From JAWLFY01 sp041685355 (GTDB taxonomy: Bacteria > Planctomycetota > Planctomycetia > Pirellulales > Pirellulaceae): 64,000 bases of DNA. Shown in pieces: positions 33,329-42,619 of this stretch. The DNA lies in NCBI GenBank assembly GCA_041685355.1, contig JAWLFY010000006.1, positions 1 to 64,000 of the forward strand, given 5' to 3'. Below the pieces are notes generated by a model. The model searched no databases, was not told the origin of the DNA, and worked only from the letters and a program-made list of their open reading frames with translations. The first letter of the stretch is position 1. Each line of letters begins with the position of its first letter. The position numbers and the translations under genes were made by a program.

Positions 33329-34230
33329 CGGGGCGTGGGGGCTCGCCACGGCAGATCGGCGTCGGACCCGCGAGAGTCAGCGGATCGCCCCGCGTCGGTT
33401 TGGCCCGTCGGCTCGGTCGACGGGAACGACTCGGGCATCGCTTGGAACCGCGCGGGCGTCGAATCGGATTTCGTGGCGGGCATCGGTTGCAGTCGGGGGG
33501 GCGCCGTGGACGCCCGGAGTTCCGGCGGCGACGGGACACCGGACGTGTCAGCGGGATCGACGCCGGCTTGGGCGTAAGACGCGCCGCGGGCAACACCGAA
33601 CTGGCCGGCCGCGGATTGGGGTGCGCCCGTTCGGCGGGGGTCCGTTCGGTGGGGGCCCGTTCGGTGGGGACCCGTTCGGTCCGGAACGGAGTGGACGCCC
33701 CATGGGTTGCTGGCGAGGGACGGTTGGCGGGTCGGATAGCCGGGCGGGGCGGGGGCGCGAGTGAAATCGTTGACCGGCATCCCGTCGAGTCTGGGGACCA
33801 TCCCGCCGGCGTTGCCGCTTGCGAGCGAGTTTCCTCGGGCAAAGTCGGGCGCCACCGATTGTGTTTCGGTCCAGCCGACCGGTTGGACTTGCGAACCGGG
33901 AGTGGCCGCGACGTATCCGGAGGCGGCGTTCGCCGGGGCGAAGTTTTGCGACGTCGCGTTCACCGGGGCGACGCCACCGAGGTAGTTGTTCGCGGTGCCG
34001 TAGCTTCCTGTCCCGGGGGGGGCGACGCGGGTGGAGCCTCCGAACGGTCCCAGTTGTGGGCCGGCGGCGGAGGAGGATCCGTGTGGGGCGAGGGGGCTGA
34101 CGGGGGTCAACGCCGTGCCGCCGTTGGGGCCGTTGGCTTGTTGGCAACCGGCCGCCGAGACGAGCGCCAGCGCCAAGAAGGACGTCGTCGGGCGGGCCGG
34201 CAGGGACGCCGTCGGGCAGGATCGTCGCAT
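33322..34230 (-). CDS. proline/glycine-rich putative lipoprotein
   Basis: This encodes about 302 residues. The ATG at 34230 begins a signal sequence (TTSFLALALVSAAGC) with a clear lipobox at LVSAAGC, so a lipid-anchored envelope protein is expected. The mature region is low-complexity, rich in Pro, Gly, Ser, Ala and Asn, without a recognisable domain. It contains a short in-frame repeat of a five-residue unit (DRTGPHRTGPHRTDPRRTG, about 33600-33680, 15-bp units). An upstream ATG at 34284 is also in frame but would put 18 residues before the signal. The gene overlaps the cytochrome/WD40 gene by seven bases tail to tail. Function is unknown. Confidence 0.6.
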   Translation of the reverse strand: MRRSCPTASLPARPTTSFLALALVSAAGCQQANGPNGGTALTPVSPLAPHGSSSAAGPQLGPFGGSTRVAPPGTGSYGTANNYLGGVAPVNATSQNFAPANAASGYVAATPGSQVQPVGWTETQSVAPDFARGNSLASGNAGGMVPRLDGMPVNDFTRAPAPPGYPTRQPSLASNPWGVHSVPDRTGPHRTGPHRTDPRRTGAPQSAAGQFGVARGASYAQAGVDPADTSGVPSPPELRASTAPPRLQPMPATKSDSTPARFQAMPESFPSTEPTGQTDAGRSADSRGSDADLPWRAPTPRY

Positions 34231-34432
34231 CGTTTTCAACCGGTCCGGGGTTGGGAAACAGGCATCTTGCCGGAGCTTTAACAAATCTTGAGATTTTCTC
34301 GAAAGGGCAGATGACGATCTTTCGCTGGGGAGGCGTGCCGTTCGGCTGATGGCGGGTCGCGCGATTGCCGATCCTTACCCAGGAGGAACGTCCGGAATTT
34401 TCCATGGGATCGATCGGGTGAGGGAACCGAGC

Positions 34433-35575
34433 ATGTCGCGGCGAAACTTGTCCGAGCGGATCGATCGCACCGTCGGGCCAGGTCGACGGATCGGCCGCCG
34501 GGCGTGGATGCTCGGGTGGACCACCGCGGTCGTCGCGGTGCCGCTGCGGGGCGAATCGCCGGTGGCGGTCGCGTTCCGCCGGGCGGCGGCGACCGACGGA
34601 AATCCGATTCGGATCGGGTCGCACCGGCGGGGTGTCGATCACGCGGTCGTGACCGCGATCGCCGCGGACCCGCGTCACCGGCTGATCGCCGTCGCCGGGG
34701 ACGACTTGGCGGTCCGCATCTTCGACGTCGATTCGATGCGGGTGGTCGAAACGCTGACGGGGCACCGCGACCTGATCCGGTCGCTCCATTTCGATGCCAC
34801 CGGCGATCGGTTGGCGTCGGCGGGGAACGACGGCGATGTGTTCGTTTGGCGTCGTGACGACTGGACGGCCGAACCGGAACGTCATGGCGTCGGCCCGGCG
34901 ATCGCTTGCGTTCGATTTACGACCCGAGGCGAAAGACTCTTGGCGGCCGGGTTCGACCGCCGCGTGAGTCTGTTGCGGTGTGGTGTCGAGTCGGCGGAAG
35001 GCGAACCGGAACCGAACCGTGAGGTCTCGGGCGCCCCGTCCGCGGGCGTTCGGTGTCGATGCGGGGACTTGAGGGCGATCGCGCCGAGTCCTGATCGGAA
35101 ACGGATGGTCGTTGCCGGACGTTCCGGTGAAATCGAAACGTTCGACTTGGGGACGGGGCGTTCGGTGGGACGACAATCGCTACACGATCGGCGGATCCGC
35201 GACGTCGCGTTTCGGCCTGACGGGCGGACGCTCGTTTCCGTCGGGGAGGACGGCACGGTGGTGCTGTACGACACCGAACTGGATGAGAAGTTGGCGGAGG
35301 TGAAGGTCACCACCGGCCGCTTGTTCGCGTTGGCGAACGTCGACGATCGTCACGTCGCGGTCGCCGGGAGCGACAACGTCGTACGGATCATGGACACCGA
35401 CCCGCTCGGTGTCATTCATACGTTCGAAGGGCACGTCGGCTCGGTCACGTCGTTGGCCGTCAGCCAGGGTTGGCTGTTCTCCGGCGGGTACGACGCGACC
35501 GTTCGGCGGTGGCCGGTCGAACCGCTAAGGAGCCAACAGCGGATCGCCGAAGGAGACCCGAGGCTCGAGCGGTGA
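34433..35575 (+). CDS. exported WD40-repeat protein
   Basis: This encodes 380 residues. The ATG at 34433 is preceded by AGGGA at a reasonable distance. The N-terminus carries a twin-arginine-like stretch (RRIGRRAWMLGWTTAVVAVPL), suggesting Tat export. The rest is a WD40 propeller of about seven blades: 'AIAADPRHRLIAVAGDDLAVRIFD', 'LHFDATGDRLASAGNDGDVFVW', 'VAFRPDGRTLVSVGEDGTVVLYD', and a final 'LAVSQGWLFSGGYDATVRRW'. WD40 propellers are protein-protein scaffolds; no catalytic residues are expected. It sits 56 bases upstream of the SdrD-repeat surface protein on the same strand, so the two are probably one operon, and the WD40 protein may assist or bind the surface protein (inference). Confidence 0.82.
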   Translation: MSRRNLSERIDRTVGPGRRIGRRAWMLGWTTAVVAVPLRGESPVAVAFRRAAATDGNPIRIGSHRRGVDHAVVTAIAADPRHRLIAVAGDDLAVRIFDVDSMRVVETLTGHRDLIRSLHFDATGDRLASAGNDGDVFVWRRDDWTAEPERHGVGPAIACVRFTTRGERLLAAGFDRRVSLLRCGVESAEGEPEPNREVSGAPSAGVRCRCGDLRAIAPSPDRKRMVVAGRSGEIETFDLGTGRSVGRQSLHDRRIRDVAFRPDGRTLVSVGEDGTVVLYDTELDEKLAEVKVTTGRLFALANVDDRHVAVAGSDNVVRIMDTDPLGVIHTFEGHVGSVTSLAVSQGWLFSGGYDATVRRWPVEPLRSQQRIAEGDPRLER

Positions 35576-35631
35576 CGTCCGGTCGGTCGGCGAATTCGGG
35601 GGAACAGAGAAGGCACAGGGAGGTGTCGAGC

Positions 35632-38600
35632 GTGATCGGAAAATGGAAACGGAAACGTCGCCGGACGCTGGTCCCCGAGCGTCTGGAGTCGCGCGTCTTG
35701 ATGGCCGCCGACCCGATCCGGGTGGGCGTCGTCTACTTGGAGACGGACCATCTGGAGAGCAACGAGGACGCGGGGAGCGATTCGCGGGCTGACCATTTCA
35801 TCCTCTCGTTCACCGGCGGCGCGCCCGATACCGAACTCCGCGAGTTGGTGCTGGACTTGGACAAGGATGGCGACGGGATCACGATCGGGGACGGGATCTT
35901 TGACACCGCGTCGGGGGGCCGCGGCAGCAACGGGTATCACGGCTTTGGGGTCGTCCGCGTCGACGCCTCCCACGGCGACGAGGTCCGCGTCACGTCGCAG
36001 GTTGTCGACGGCGGCCAGGAACTTCGGCTTTCGCTCGAGAACTTCCGGGCGGGGGACCGGCTGGAATTTAGCATCGACGTCGACGAGGTGTTGCGGCTTT
36101 CCGACGACCTCGACTTTTTCAACAGCCGGCTCGACACGATCGTGTCGGGCCAAGAGTTTCAGGATTCGATCTTGCGGGCCCGATTCGACGCGCCCCATTT
36201 CGAACGGGCCGCGGCGGACGCGTTGTTCGTCAACGAATACGGCGACCCGGCGGACCGGGGGCTCACCGAGTTACCGCCGAACGAAAGCGGGAACCCCGAT
36301 CGGCCGCCGAACCGTTCTGCCGCGGCGATCGGGTCGACGGTCCAGGTTCCCAAGCCGGTCGCGATCGAAGGACGCGTGTGGGTCGACAACGACTTGGACC
36401 GCCGCATCGATCCGGGGGAACCGTTTCTCGGCGGTGTCGGGATCTCGCTCTACCGTTGGAACGAGGCGAGCGGCCGGTACGAAGACACCGGGCATCGCAC
36501 GGTAACCGACGCCGACGGCGAGTACCGGTTCGGCCGTTCGTTGGGACTGATGCCGGGGACGTACCGGGTCGTGCAGAGTCAGCCGGACGGGTATTTCAGC
36601 GTCGCGGCGATCGCGGGACAGGTCGACGGGCGGGTGACGGGTGCCGCGGAATCGGTCGACGTGTTGGCGGGAATCGAAATCCCGCTCGGGGACCTCGACG
36701 CGGTCGAATACAACTTTGCCGAAGCGGCCCCGGCGGAGGTTTCGGGGTATGTCTATCGCGACGATGACGACGACGGGATTCGGGACGCCGGCGAACCGGG
36801 GCTGGGGGGTGTTCGGGTCCGTTCGGTTCCGGTCGACACGATCGCGGCCGCGACGTCGCAAGTCGTGACGACGGACTCGAACGGGTACTACGCGTTCGAC
36901 GACTTGGTGCCGGGCGAGTACGAATTGGTCCAGCTCGATCAACCGGAGGGACTCGCCGACGGGCGTGACACGCCGGGGAGGGTGGATGGCCGGACCGTCG
37001 GGGCGGCGGACACCCCGGGGGATCGGATCGGCGGGGTCATGCTCGGGAGCGGCGCGGTCGGCATCGATTACAACTTCGGGGAGTTGCCACTCGGTTCGCT
37101 GGGCGGATTCGTCTTCATGGCCGCCCCCGGGATGGATTGCGACGGCGTTTACGACCCGGCGAGGGACTTGCCGTTGTCGGGGGTCGAGATCGTCCTCGAG
37201 ACCGCCGGTGGCGAGGTCGTCGCGCGGACGACGACGGGGGGCGACGGCAGCTACCGGTTCGCGGATCTGCTGCGGGGGACTTACCAGATCCGCGAGATCA
37301 CCCCGGAAGGTCTGCTCGATGGGGGGGCGCACGTGGGGCGGATCGGGACGGTGCGTGTCGGCACCGCGGTCGGCGGCGGGTTGATCCGCGACATCTCGCT
37401 TGGCCCCGGTGCCGATGGGGTCGAGTACAACTTTTGCGAGGCGGCGCCGGCGACGGTCAGCGGAACCGTCTACCACGACCGCTCGAACGACGGGCGACGT
37501 GACTCGGGCGAGGAGGGGATCGCGGGGGTCCGCATCGACTTGGTGGATCGCCACGGGAACCGGGCCGCGTCTGCCACAACCGACGCGTCGGGTCGCTACG
37601 AATTCGACGAGGTCCCGGCGGGCGAATACGCGCTGGTCCAACATCAACCCGACGGCTATCTCGACGGGATCGATACCCCGGGACGGGTCGACGGACGCCG
37701 CGTCGGGCGGTCGGGGGCCGACGGCGATTCGCTCCGCGGAGTCGTTTTAAAACAGGGGAGCGAGGGGGTCGATTACGACTTCGGCGAGTTGCTCGCCGGG
37801 AGCTTGTCGGGCCGGGTGCACGCGGACCGCGACGGCGATTGCGTATGGGACCCCGGCGAACCTCTGCTGCAAGGCGTCTCGGTTCGGTTGCTCGACGAAA
37901 CGGGTGGTGAGGTCGCGCGGACGACGACCGACTCCCAGGGACGTTACCGGTTTGAAGACTTGGCGCCGGGACGTTACACGATCGTTGAACAGACCCCCGC
38001 GGGTTATTTCTCCGGGAGCGCGAAGCCAGGTTCGATCGGGGGCGTCGCGGAGGGGACGAGCCGGATCGGCGCGATCGGGCTGTTGTCGGGTCAGTCGGGC
38101 GTCAACTACGACTTCTGTGAACACGAGCCGGCCGAGCTCGGCGGTACCGTTTATGTCGAACGCCACGCGGCGCACCCCGAGGGCGCGTCGGATCCGATTC
38201 CGGGCGTGCTGGTCGAGCTGTACGACGACGACGGACGGTTGGTGACCCAGACACGGACTGACGGTTCGGGGGACTACCGGTTCGCTGGGCTCCGTCCCGG
38301 TCGGTACCAAGTCTTCCAACACCAACCGTCTGGCTATCTGCAAGGGCGAGAGGAACTCGGCAGCGGGGGCGGCGAGGTGATCGCTCGGGACCGAATGGGT
38401 GTCGAGCTGTTCGTCGGTTCGGAGCTCGAGGATTACAACTTTTACGAACGGTTGGCGGCCCAGGTCGCGGGTCGGACTTGGGTCGATGCGGACCTGGACC
38501 GGCGTTTCGAAGACGGGGAACGACCGCTTGCGGGCATCCAGGTCGAGTTGGTCGATTCGCGGGGGGACGTGGTCGCGACGACGCGATCCGACGCGACGGG

Positions 38601-40506
38601 GCGGTATCGGTTCACCGGTTTGACGCCGGGCGAATACGGCGTCCGCCAACGGCAACCCGACGGGCTGTTTCACGGCGGGCAGGTTGTCGGGACGGCGGGG
38701 GGCCGCGTGGCCGACGACGACCTGATCGTGGGGATCGATCTCGGCAGCGGACGGAGCGCCCGCGGGTACGACTTCCCCGAGGTCCCGCCGGCGATGATCT
38801 CCGGCGTGGTGTTCCAGGACGGCCCGGCGCTCGTCATGGAGACGCCGCCCGACCCGGAATCTCTTCGCGAATACCGGGACGGGGTGTTCCGCGACGAAAA
38901 CGAGCGGATCGCGGGCGTGACGTTGGAGTTGCGAACCGTGTTGGGTCAACCGCTCAGCAGCGACCGCGCCTTGCCGGGGACTTATTCCGACGGACCGATC
39001 CGGGTCGTTACCGATACCGACGGTCGGTACACGTTTTCGGGGCTGCGTCCGGGGACGTACCACGTTTACCAAGTGCAGCCGGAGGGTTGGATCGATGGGC
39101 TCGACACGCCCGGGACCGGGGGGGGCTTGGCGGTCAACCCGGCCGACACGGTGGTCGCGGCGGAAGACGAGATATTGATCCAAACGCTGTCGGCGAGTGA
39201 GCAGACCGACCCCAACGACGACGCGATTTTGAGGATCACGGTTTCCGCGGGCGACCACAGCCGCGAGAACCACTTTAGCGAGATCAAGGTCGAGCCACCC
39301 CCAGCCACGCCGCCGATCGCCCCGCCCGAAGCGTCGCCGCCGCCCGAGACGCGTGTCGTCGCGCCGCCGCTGGCGGTGTTCCCGACCACGCCGCGGGTGA
39401 TCTCGTTTGGGACGGCGGCCGACATCCTCCCGTTGCCGGTGTATGCCGACGAGTGGGCGATGTCGTGGCACCTGAGCGTGATCAACGGCGGGCACCCACG
39501 GGGGAGCGGCGTCGAATCGTTCGAGATCGCGGGGGTCACGTATCGATCGGCCGGAACCGATTGGGAGGCGGAGTCGCTGGGCGAGGGACGTTGGTACGTC
39601 GGCACGCTCGACGGCGAATTGGAACGCGACGCGGCCGTCGAGTTCGGACATCACGCGGGGATCGCGTTGCTCGGCGACTTCAACGGTGACGGGATCGATC
39701 AGCCGGTGCTGTATCGGGACGGGCAGTGGTTCGTCGACCTGAACGGCAACGGCGTGTGGGACCCGGATGACCTTTGGATCCGGCTCGGAACCCCGCTCGA
39801 CCGGCCGGTCGTGGGTGACTGGGACGGGGACGGCAAGGACGACATCGGGATCTTTGGCCGTCAGTGGGAGCGGGACTTGCCGCGGATCCGCCGTGATCCC
39901 GGGCTGCCCGATCCGGACAACCGGCGACGTCGTGAAGTCAACGCGTCACGAGCGACCGATGCCGATGCCGTCGATGCACGCGACGGCAGCGACGAAGTCG
40001 GGCGGCACGAGCGATGGCTACGACGCGGGGCGTCGGGTGCGCTTCGGGCCGACGCGGTCGACCATGTGTTCCAGTACGGTCGGCATGTCGACGTTCCGAT
40101 CGCGGGGGACTGGAACGGGGACGGGATCGACCAGATCGGCGTCTTCCGCGATGGCCGTTGGACGCTCGACATGGACGGTGACGGGCGTTTGACTTCGCGG
40201 GACCAGGTCGTCGACTTCGGACATCCGGGGGACGAGCCGGTCGTCGGCGATTTCGACGGCGACGGGGTCGACGAGATCGCCGTGGTCCGCGGCGACGTGT
40301 GGATCATCGACACCGACGGCGACGGAAAGTTCACCGAGAACGACGTGCAGATCCGGCTGCCTCGGCCGACGCCGTCAAGCCAACCGGTCGCGGGCGATGG
40401 CAACGGCGACGGCGTCGACACGCCCGGCTACTACGACGCCGGTACGCGAGACGCCGGTACGCGAGACGCCGGTACGCGAGACGCCGGTACGCGAGACGCG
40501 GCGTGA
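35632..40506 (+). CDS. giant SdrD/Cna-B repeat and FG-GAP surface protein
   Basis: This encodes about 1624 residues from a GTG at 35632, chosen because GGGAGG lies eight bases upstream; GTG 35623 is an alternative. The basic N-terminus followed by PERLESRVLMAADP is the planctomycete giant-protein export motif. Residues of about 243-1220 form eight SdrD_B/Cna-B-like modules. Each has a GxV..D.D.DG..D.GE..L.GV pattern, a TDA.G.YRF..L.PG.Y core, and an end of the YNF type, for example 'GSGAVGIDYNFGELP'. Such domains are stiff beta-sandwich stalks. A Pro-rich linker then leads to FG-GAP/VCBS-like repeats (GDFNGDGIDQPVLYRDGQW, GDWDGDGKDDIGIFG, GDFDGDGVDEIAVVRGDVW, about 1340-1600). The C-terminus is a run of DAGTR pentapeptides. 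No dockerin or sortase motif is visible. An extracellular stalk or adhesin-like protein is likely. Confidence 0.87.
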   Translation: MIGKWKRKRRRTLVPERLESRVLMAADPIRVGVVYLETDHLESNEDAGSDSRADHFILSFTGGAPDTELRELVLDLDKDGDGITIGDGIFDTASGGRGSNGYHGFGVVRVDASHGDEVRVTSQVVDGGQELRLSLENFRAGDRLEFSIDVDEVLRLSDDLDFFNSRLDTIVSGQEFQDSILRARFDAPHFERAAADALFVNEYGDPADRGLTELPPNESGNPDRPPNRSAAAIGSTVQVPKPVAIEGRVWVDNDLDRRIDPGEPFLGGVGISLYRWNEASGRYEDTGHRTVTDADGEYRFGRSLGLMPGTYRVVQSQPDGYFSVAAIAGQVDGRVTGAAESVDVLAGIEIPLGDLDAVEYNFAEAAPAEVSGYVYRDDDDDGIRDAGEPGLGGVRVRSVPVDTIAAATSQVVTTDSNGYYAFDDLVPGEYELVQLDQPEGLADGRDTPGRVDGRTVGAADTPGDRIGGVMLGSGAVGIDYNFGELPLGSLGGFVFMAAPGMDCDGVYDPARDLPLSGVEIVLETAGGEVVARTTTGGDGSYRFADLLRGTYQIREITPEGLLDGGAHVGRIGTVRVGTAVGGGLIRDISLGPGADGVEYNFCEAAPATVSGTVYHDRSNDGRRDSGEEGIAGVRIDLVDRHGNRAASATTDASGRYEFDEVPAGEYALVQHQPDGYLDGIDTPGRVDGRRVGRSGADGDSLRGVVLKQGSEGVDYDFGELLAGSLSGRVHADRDGDCVWDPGEPLLQGVSVRLLDETGGEVARTTTDSQGRYRFEDLAPGRYTIVEQTPAGYFSGSAKPGSIGGVAEGTSRIGAIGLLSGQSGVNYDFCEHEPAELGGTVYVERHAAHPEGASDPIPGVLVELYDDDGRLVTQTRTDGSGDYRFAGLRPGRYQVFQHQPSGYLQGREELGSGGGEVIARDRMGVELFVGSELEDYNFYERLAAQVAGRTWVDADLDRRFEDGERPLAGIQVELVDSRGDVVATTRSDATGRYRFTGLTPGEYGVRQRQPDGLFHGGQVVGTAGGRVADDDLIVGIDLGSGRSARGYDFPEVPPAMISGVVFQDGPALVMETPPDPESLREYRDGVFRDENERIAGVTLELRTVLGQPLSSDRALPGTYSDGPIRVVTDTDGRYTFSGLRPGTYHVYQVQPEGWIDGLDTPGTGGGLAVNPADTVVAAEDEILIQTLSASEQTDPNDDAILRITVSAGDHSRENHFSEIKVEPPPATPPIAPPEASPPPETRVVAPPLAVFPTTPRVISFGTAADILPLPVYADEWAMSWHLSVINGGHPRGSGVESFEIAGVTYRSAGTDWEAESLGEGRWYVGTLDGELERDAAVEFGHHAGIALLGDFNGDGIDQPVLYRDGQWFVDLNGNGVWDPDDLWIRLGTPLDRPVVGDWDGDGKDDIGIFGRQWERDLPRIRRDPGLPDPDNRRRREVNASRATDADAVDARDGSDEVGRHERWLRRGASGALRADAVDHVFQYGRHVDVPIAGDWNGDGIDQIGVFRDGRWTLDMDGDGRLTSRDQVVDFGHPGDEPVVGDFDGDGVDEIAVVRGDVWIIDTDGDGKFTENDVQIRLPRPTPSSQPVAGDGNGDGVDTPGYYDAGTRDAGTRDAGTRDAGTRDAA
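40435..40500 (+). repeat. 15-bp in-frame tandem repeat at the C-terminus (DAGTR)n
   Basis: Four exact 15-bp units (GACGCCGGTACGCGA) plus a partial fifth end the surface protein gene two codons before the stop. The 15-bp length keeps the frame, so changes in copy number would alter only the tail. Confidence 0.92.
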
Positions 40507-40567
40507 CTCGGCGTCGTTGATGAGTGAGTTGTACCGGAGAGGGTCGGACCGCTTTTCGGATAGGCTC

Positions 40568-41611
40568 TTAACCGGCCGCGGCCCGCGCCAACTTGAGCAC
40601 CAACTGCTCGAGCAGGAATCGGTCGCGTCCCTCCTGGCTGTGCGTCCCCTTCAAGCGAAGGTCGGCGTCGAGCAACCACGGCAGCAGTTGGCTGGCGCGG
40701 TCCCGCCCGAGCCCCTTCAGTTGCGATTTCGCCCGCTGCACGTCGGCCGGCCGCCGTACCCCGGCGACCCCGAGCGCCTCGTCCAGGCTCCAGGCTCGTC
40801 CGGTCCGCTCCCGGTACTGGACCACCGCCGTCGCCATCCCCAACCGCCGCAACGACCAAGCGATCTGTGGCAGCAGCGCGATCGGCCGCTGGCCACCGCT
40901 CATTAACTTGTCCAGCTGACGGAGCGCCTCGGCCGCGTCGCCCGCCGCGATCGCGTCGGTGATCTGCCACACCGTTTTCCCCTGCCAGCCCGCGACGACC
41001 TCCCGCGCCAGCGTTTCGTCGATCGTGCCGCCCGGTTCCAAATAGAGCGCCAACTTGGCGATCTCGGTGTCGAGCATCCCGATCTCGTCGCCCAGCATCT
41101 CGATCAACGCGTCGGCCGCCCCGGCCGCCAACTTGACGCCGTGACGCCCCGCGACATACCCGCTTAAAAACTTTCGCCGCGACGCAGCCGTGACGCCCTG
41201 CTTCGCGTCGACCCCTGCCCCGCAGGGTACCACCAAATGGTCGGCCGCGATCGCCTTGTAGAGCCGTGTGTTGGCCGCCAACGAATCCGATTCCAACACG
41301 AACCGGTTGGCCGACGAAGGCTTCGCCGCGTAAGCCTCCAACTCACCCCGATGGTCGCTGACGAAACGGTCGGCGTCCCGCACCACGATCGTCCGCTTGC
41401 CGTCGAAATCGAACAGCGTGGCGGTTGCCAGTTCGTCCTTCAAATCGGTCCAGCGGACCACCGCCCCGTCGTAACTGGTGACGTCGGCGTCGCCACAAAT
41501 CGCCCGAATCGTCCAACCGCGAAGCGTCGCGTCGCTGCCGAACACCGCGACCAACGGCGGCGGATCGGCCGGCGGCGAGGGGATCAACTGGAACGCGTGG
41601 GCGACAGCCAT
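40568..41611 (-). CDS. holA: DNA polymerase III subunit delta
   Basis: This encodes 347 residues, a normal length for HolA, the clamp-loader subunit that opens the beta sliding clamp. The AAA+-like N-terminal domain shows 'PPLVAVFGSDATLRGWTIRAI', 'LFDFDGKRTIVVRDADRFVSDHRGEL' and 'NRFVLESDSLAANTRLYKAI'. The middle helical region has 'GVKLAAGAADALIEMLGDEIGMLDTEIAKLALYL', and the C-terminal helical collar has 'VWQITDAIAAGDAAEALRQLDKLMSGGQRPIALLPQIAWSLRRL'. The sequence diverges from the E. coli protein, as is typical, since delta is weakly conserved. I chose ATG 41611 (MAVAHAFQL); the frame is open upstream to 41713 without a better start. It follows the HTTM-like gene on the same strand (its start is 132 bases after that gene's stop at 41744). 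Confidence 0.85.
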   Translation of the reverse strand: MAVAHAFQLIPSPPADPPPLVAVFGSDATLRGWTIRAICGDADVTSYDGAVVRWTDLKDELATATLFDFDGKRTIVVRDADRFVSDHRGELEAYAAKPSSANRFVLESDSLAANTRLYKAIAADHLVVPCGAGVDAKQGVTAASRRKFLSGYVAGRHGVKLAAGAADALIEMLGDEIGMLDTEIAKLALYLEPGGTIDETLAREVVAGWQGKTVWQITDAIAAGDAAEALRQLDKLMSGGQRPIALLPQIAWSLRRLGMATAVVQYRERTGRAWSLDEALGVAGVRRPADVQRAKSQLKGLGRDRASQLLPWLLDADLRLKGTHSQEGRDRFLLEQLVLKLARAAAG

Positions 41612-41743
41612 ACGACGACCGACAAAGGGCGAGACGGGACCGCTCGCCGACGAACGGGACGGCAACCAGACGGCAACGGTCACGCCGCCGTCAAACGGGG
41701 ACGATGACGACACGCCCTGTTTTAGCCCGTCCCCGATCGATCG

Positions 41744-42619
41744 TCACCCGTGCGATCCGCGACTCGCCGACGCCGTGCGATGCGGGACGAAGAACCCGAC
41801 CGACGCCAAGGCGATCAAGCAACCGACGACCGAGAACAGCAGAAAATTCGACAACAACGCGATCGATGCGAACACGACGATCGCCATTGTGGCCGCCCAC
41901 CGCGGCGGCAGCATCCACAAGGCCACCCCGCATGCCGACTCCGTGAGAATCACCATCCGGCTGTACCACGTCGCCAAGTCGCGGATCGTCTCCGGGGCGA
42001 ACCACTGCCGGACCAGGTTGAACACCCAAAAATCCCGGTCGACAAAATAGATCTCGTGGAACACCTGCCCCGACCAATATTCCGGGGTCCACTTCCCGAT
42101 CGCCCCGCCGAGCAAAATCATCGAGAGGATCACCCGGGAAAGCCAAGCCGCCCGCCGCAGCGTCGAATCGGGCTCGGGATCCTCGATGCGATGAACGAAC
42201 CACAACGACCATAACGCCGTCCACCACGCGGTCGCGAATGTCATGTCGTTGTAGCTTCCTTGGTGCAGGCACAACACCGACATCGCCGCCAGAATCCCCC
42301 ACCCACAAACCACCCGGGCCCACCGTTCCGCCGCAAAGAAACTCACGACGATCGCCGCGAGTCCCCCCAGAAAACTGATGCGGAGCGTTGTCGGGGATTG
42401 CAGCACGGCCGGGAAAAACTCGTCACGAACCGGCAGCAAGTGATAGATCCGATCGGCCGCCACAAAGAACGACCACTTCCACGCCAACGCCAGGAATAGC
42501 CCCACCAAGACGACTCGGTGCGCCACCATCCCCCGCGTCGACGCGTCCCACGCCGACTCACGCTCAGGCCCGATCCCCACCCCAGGCAACTTCCCCCCAC
42601 TCACCGACTCACCCCCCAT
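41744..42619 (-). CDS. HTTM-like multi-pass membrane protein
   Basis: This encodes 291 residues with about seven to eight hydrophobic segments (VLVGLFLALAWKWSFFVA, ISFLGGLAAIVVSFFA, VVCGWGILAAMSVLCLHQG, FATAWWTALWSLWFVH, VILSMILLGGAIGKW, SACGVALWMLPP, MAIVVFASIALLSNFLLFSVVGCLIALASVGFFV). The topology and the segment 'YSRMVILTESACGVALWML' resemble the HTTM (horizontally transferred transmembrane) family related to vitamin K-dependent gamma-carboxylase. The carboxylase catalytic lysines cannot be confirmed here, so only a family-level guess is justified. Its ATG (42619) overlaps the end of the preceding gene by 11 bases, showing translational coupling. The pair probably works together in the membrane. 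Confidence 0.7.
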   Translation of the reverse strand: MGGESVSGGKLPGVGIGPERESAWDASTRGMVAHRVVLVGLFLALAWKWSFFVAADRIYHLLPVRDEFFPAVLQSPTTLRISFLGGLAAIVVSFFAAERWARVVCGWGILAAMSVLCLHQGSYNDMTFATAWWTALWSLWFVHRIEDPEPDSTLRRAAWLSRVILSMILLGGAIGKWTPEYWSGQVFHEIYFVDRDFWVFNLVRQWFAPETIRDLATWYSRMVILTESACGVALWMLPPRWAATMAIVVFASIALLSNFLLFSVVGCLIALASVGFFVPHRTASASRGSHG

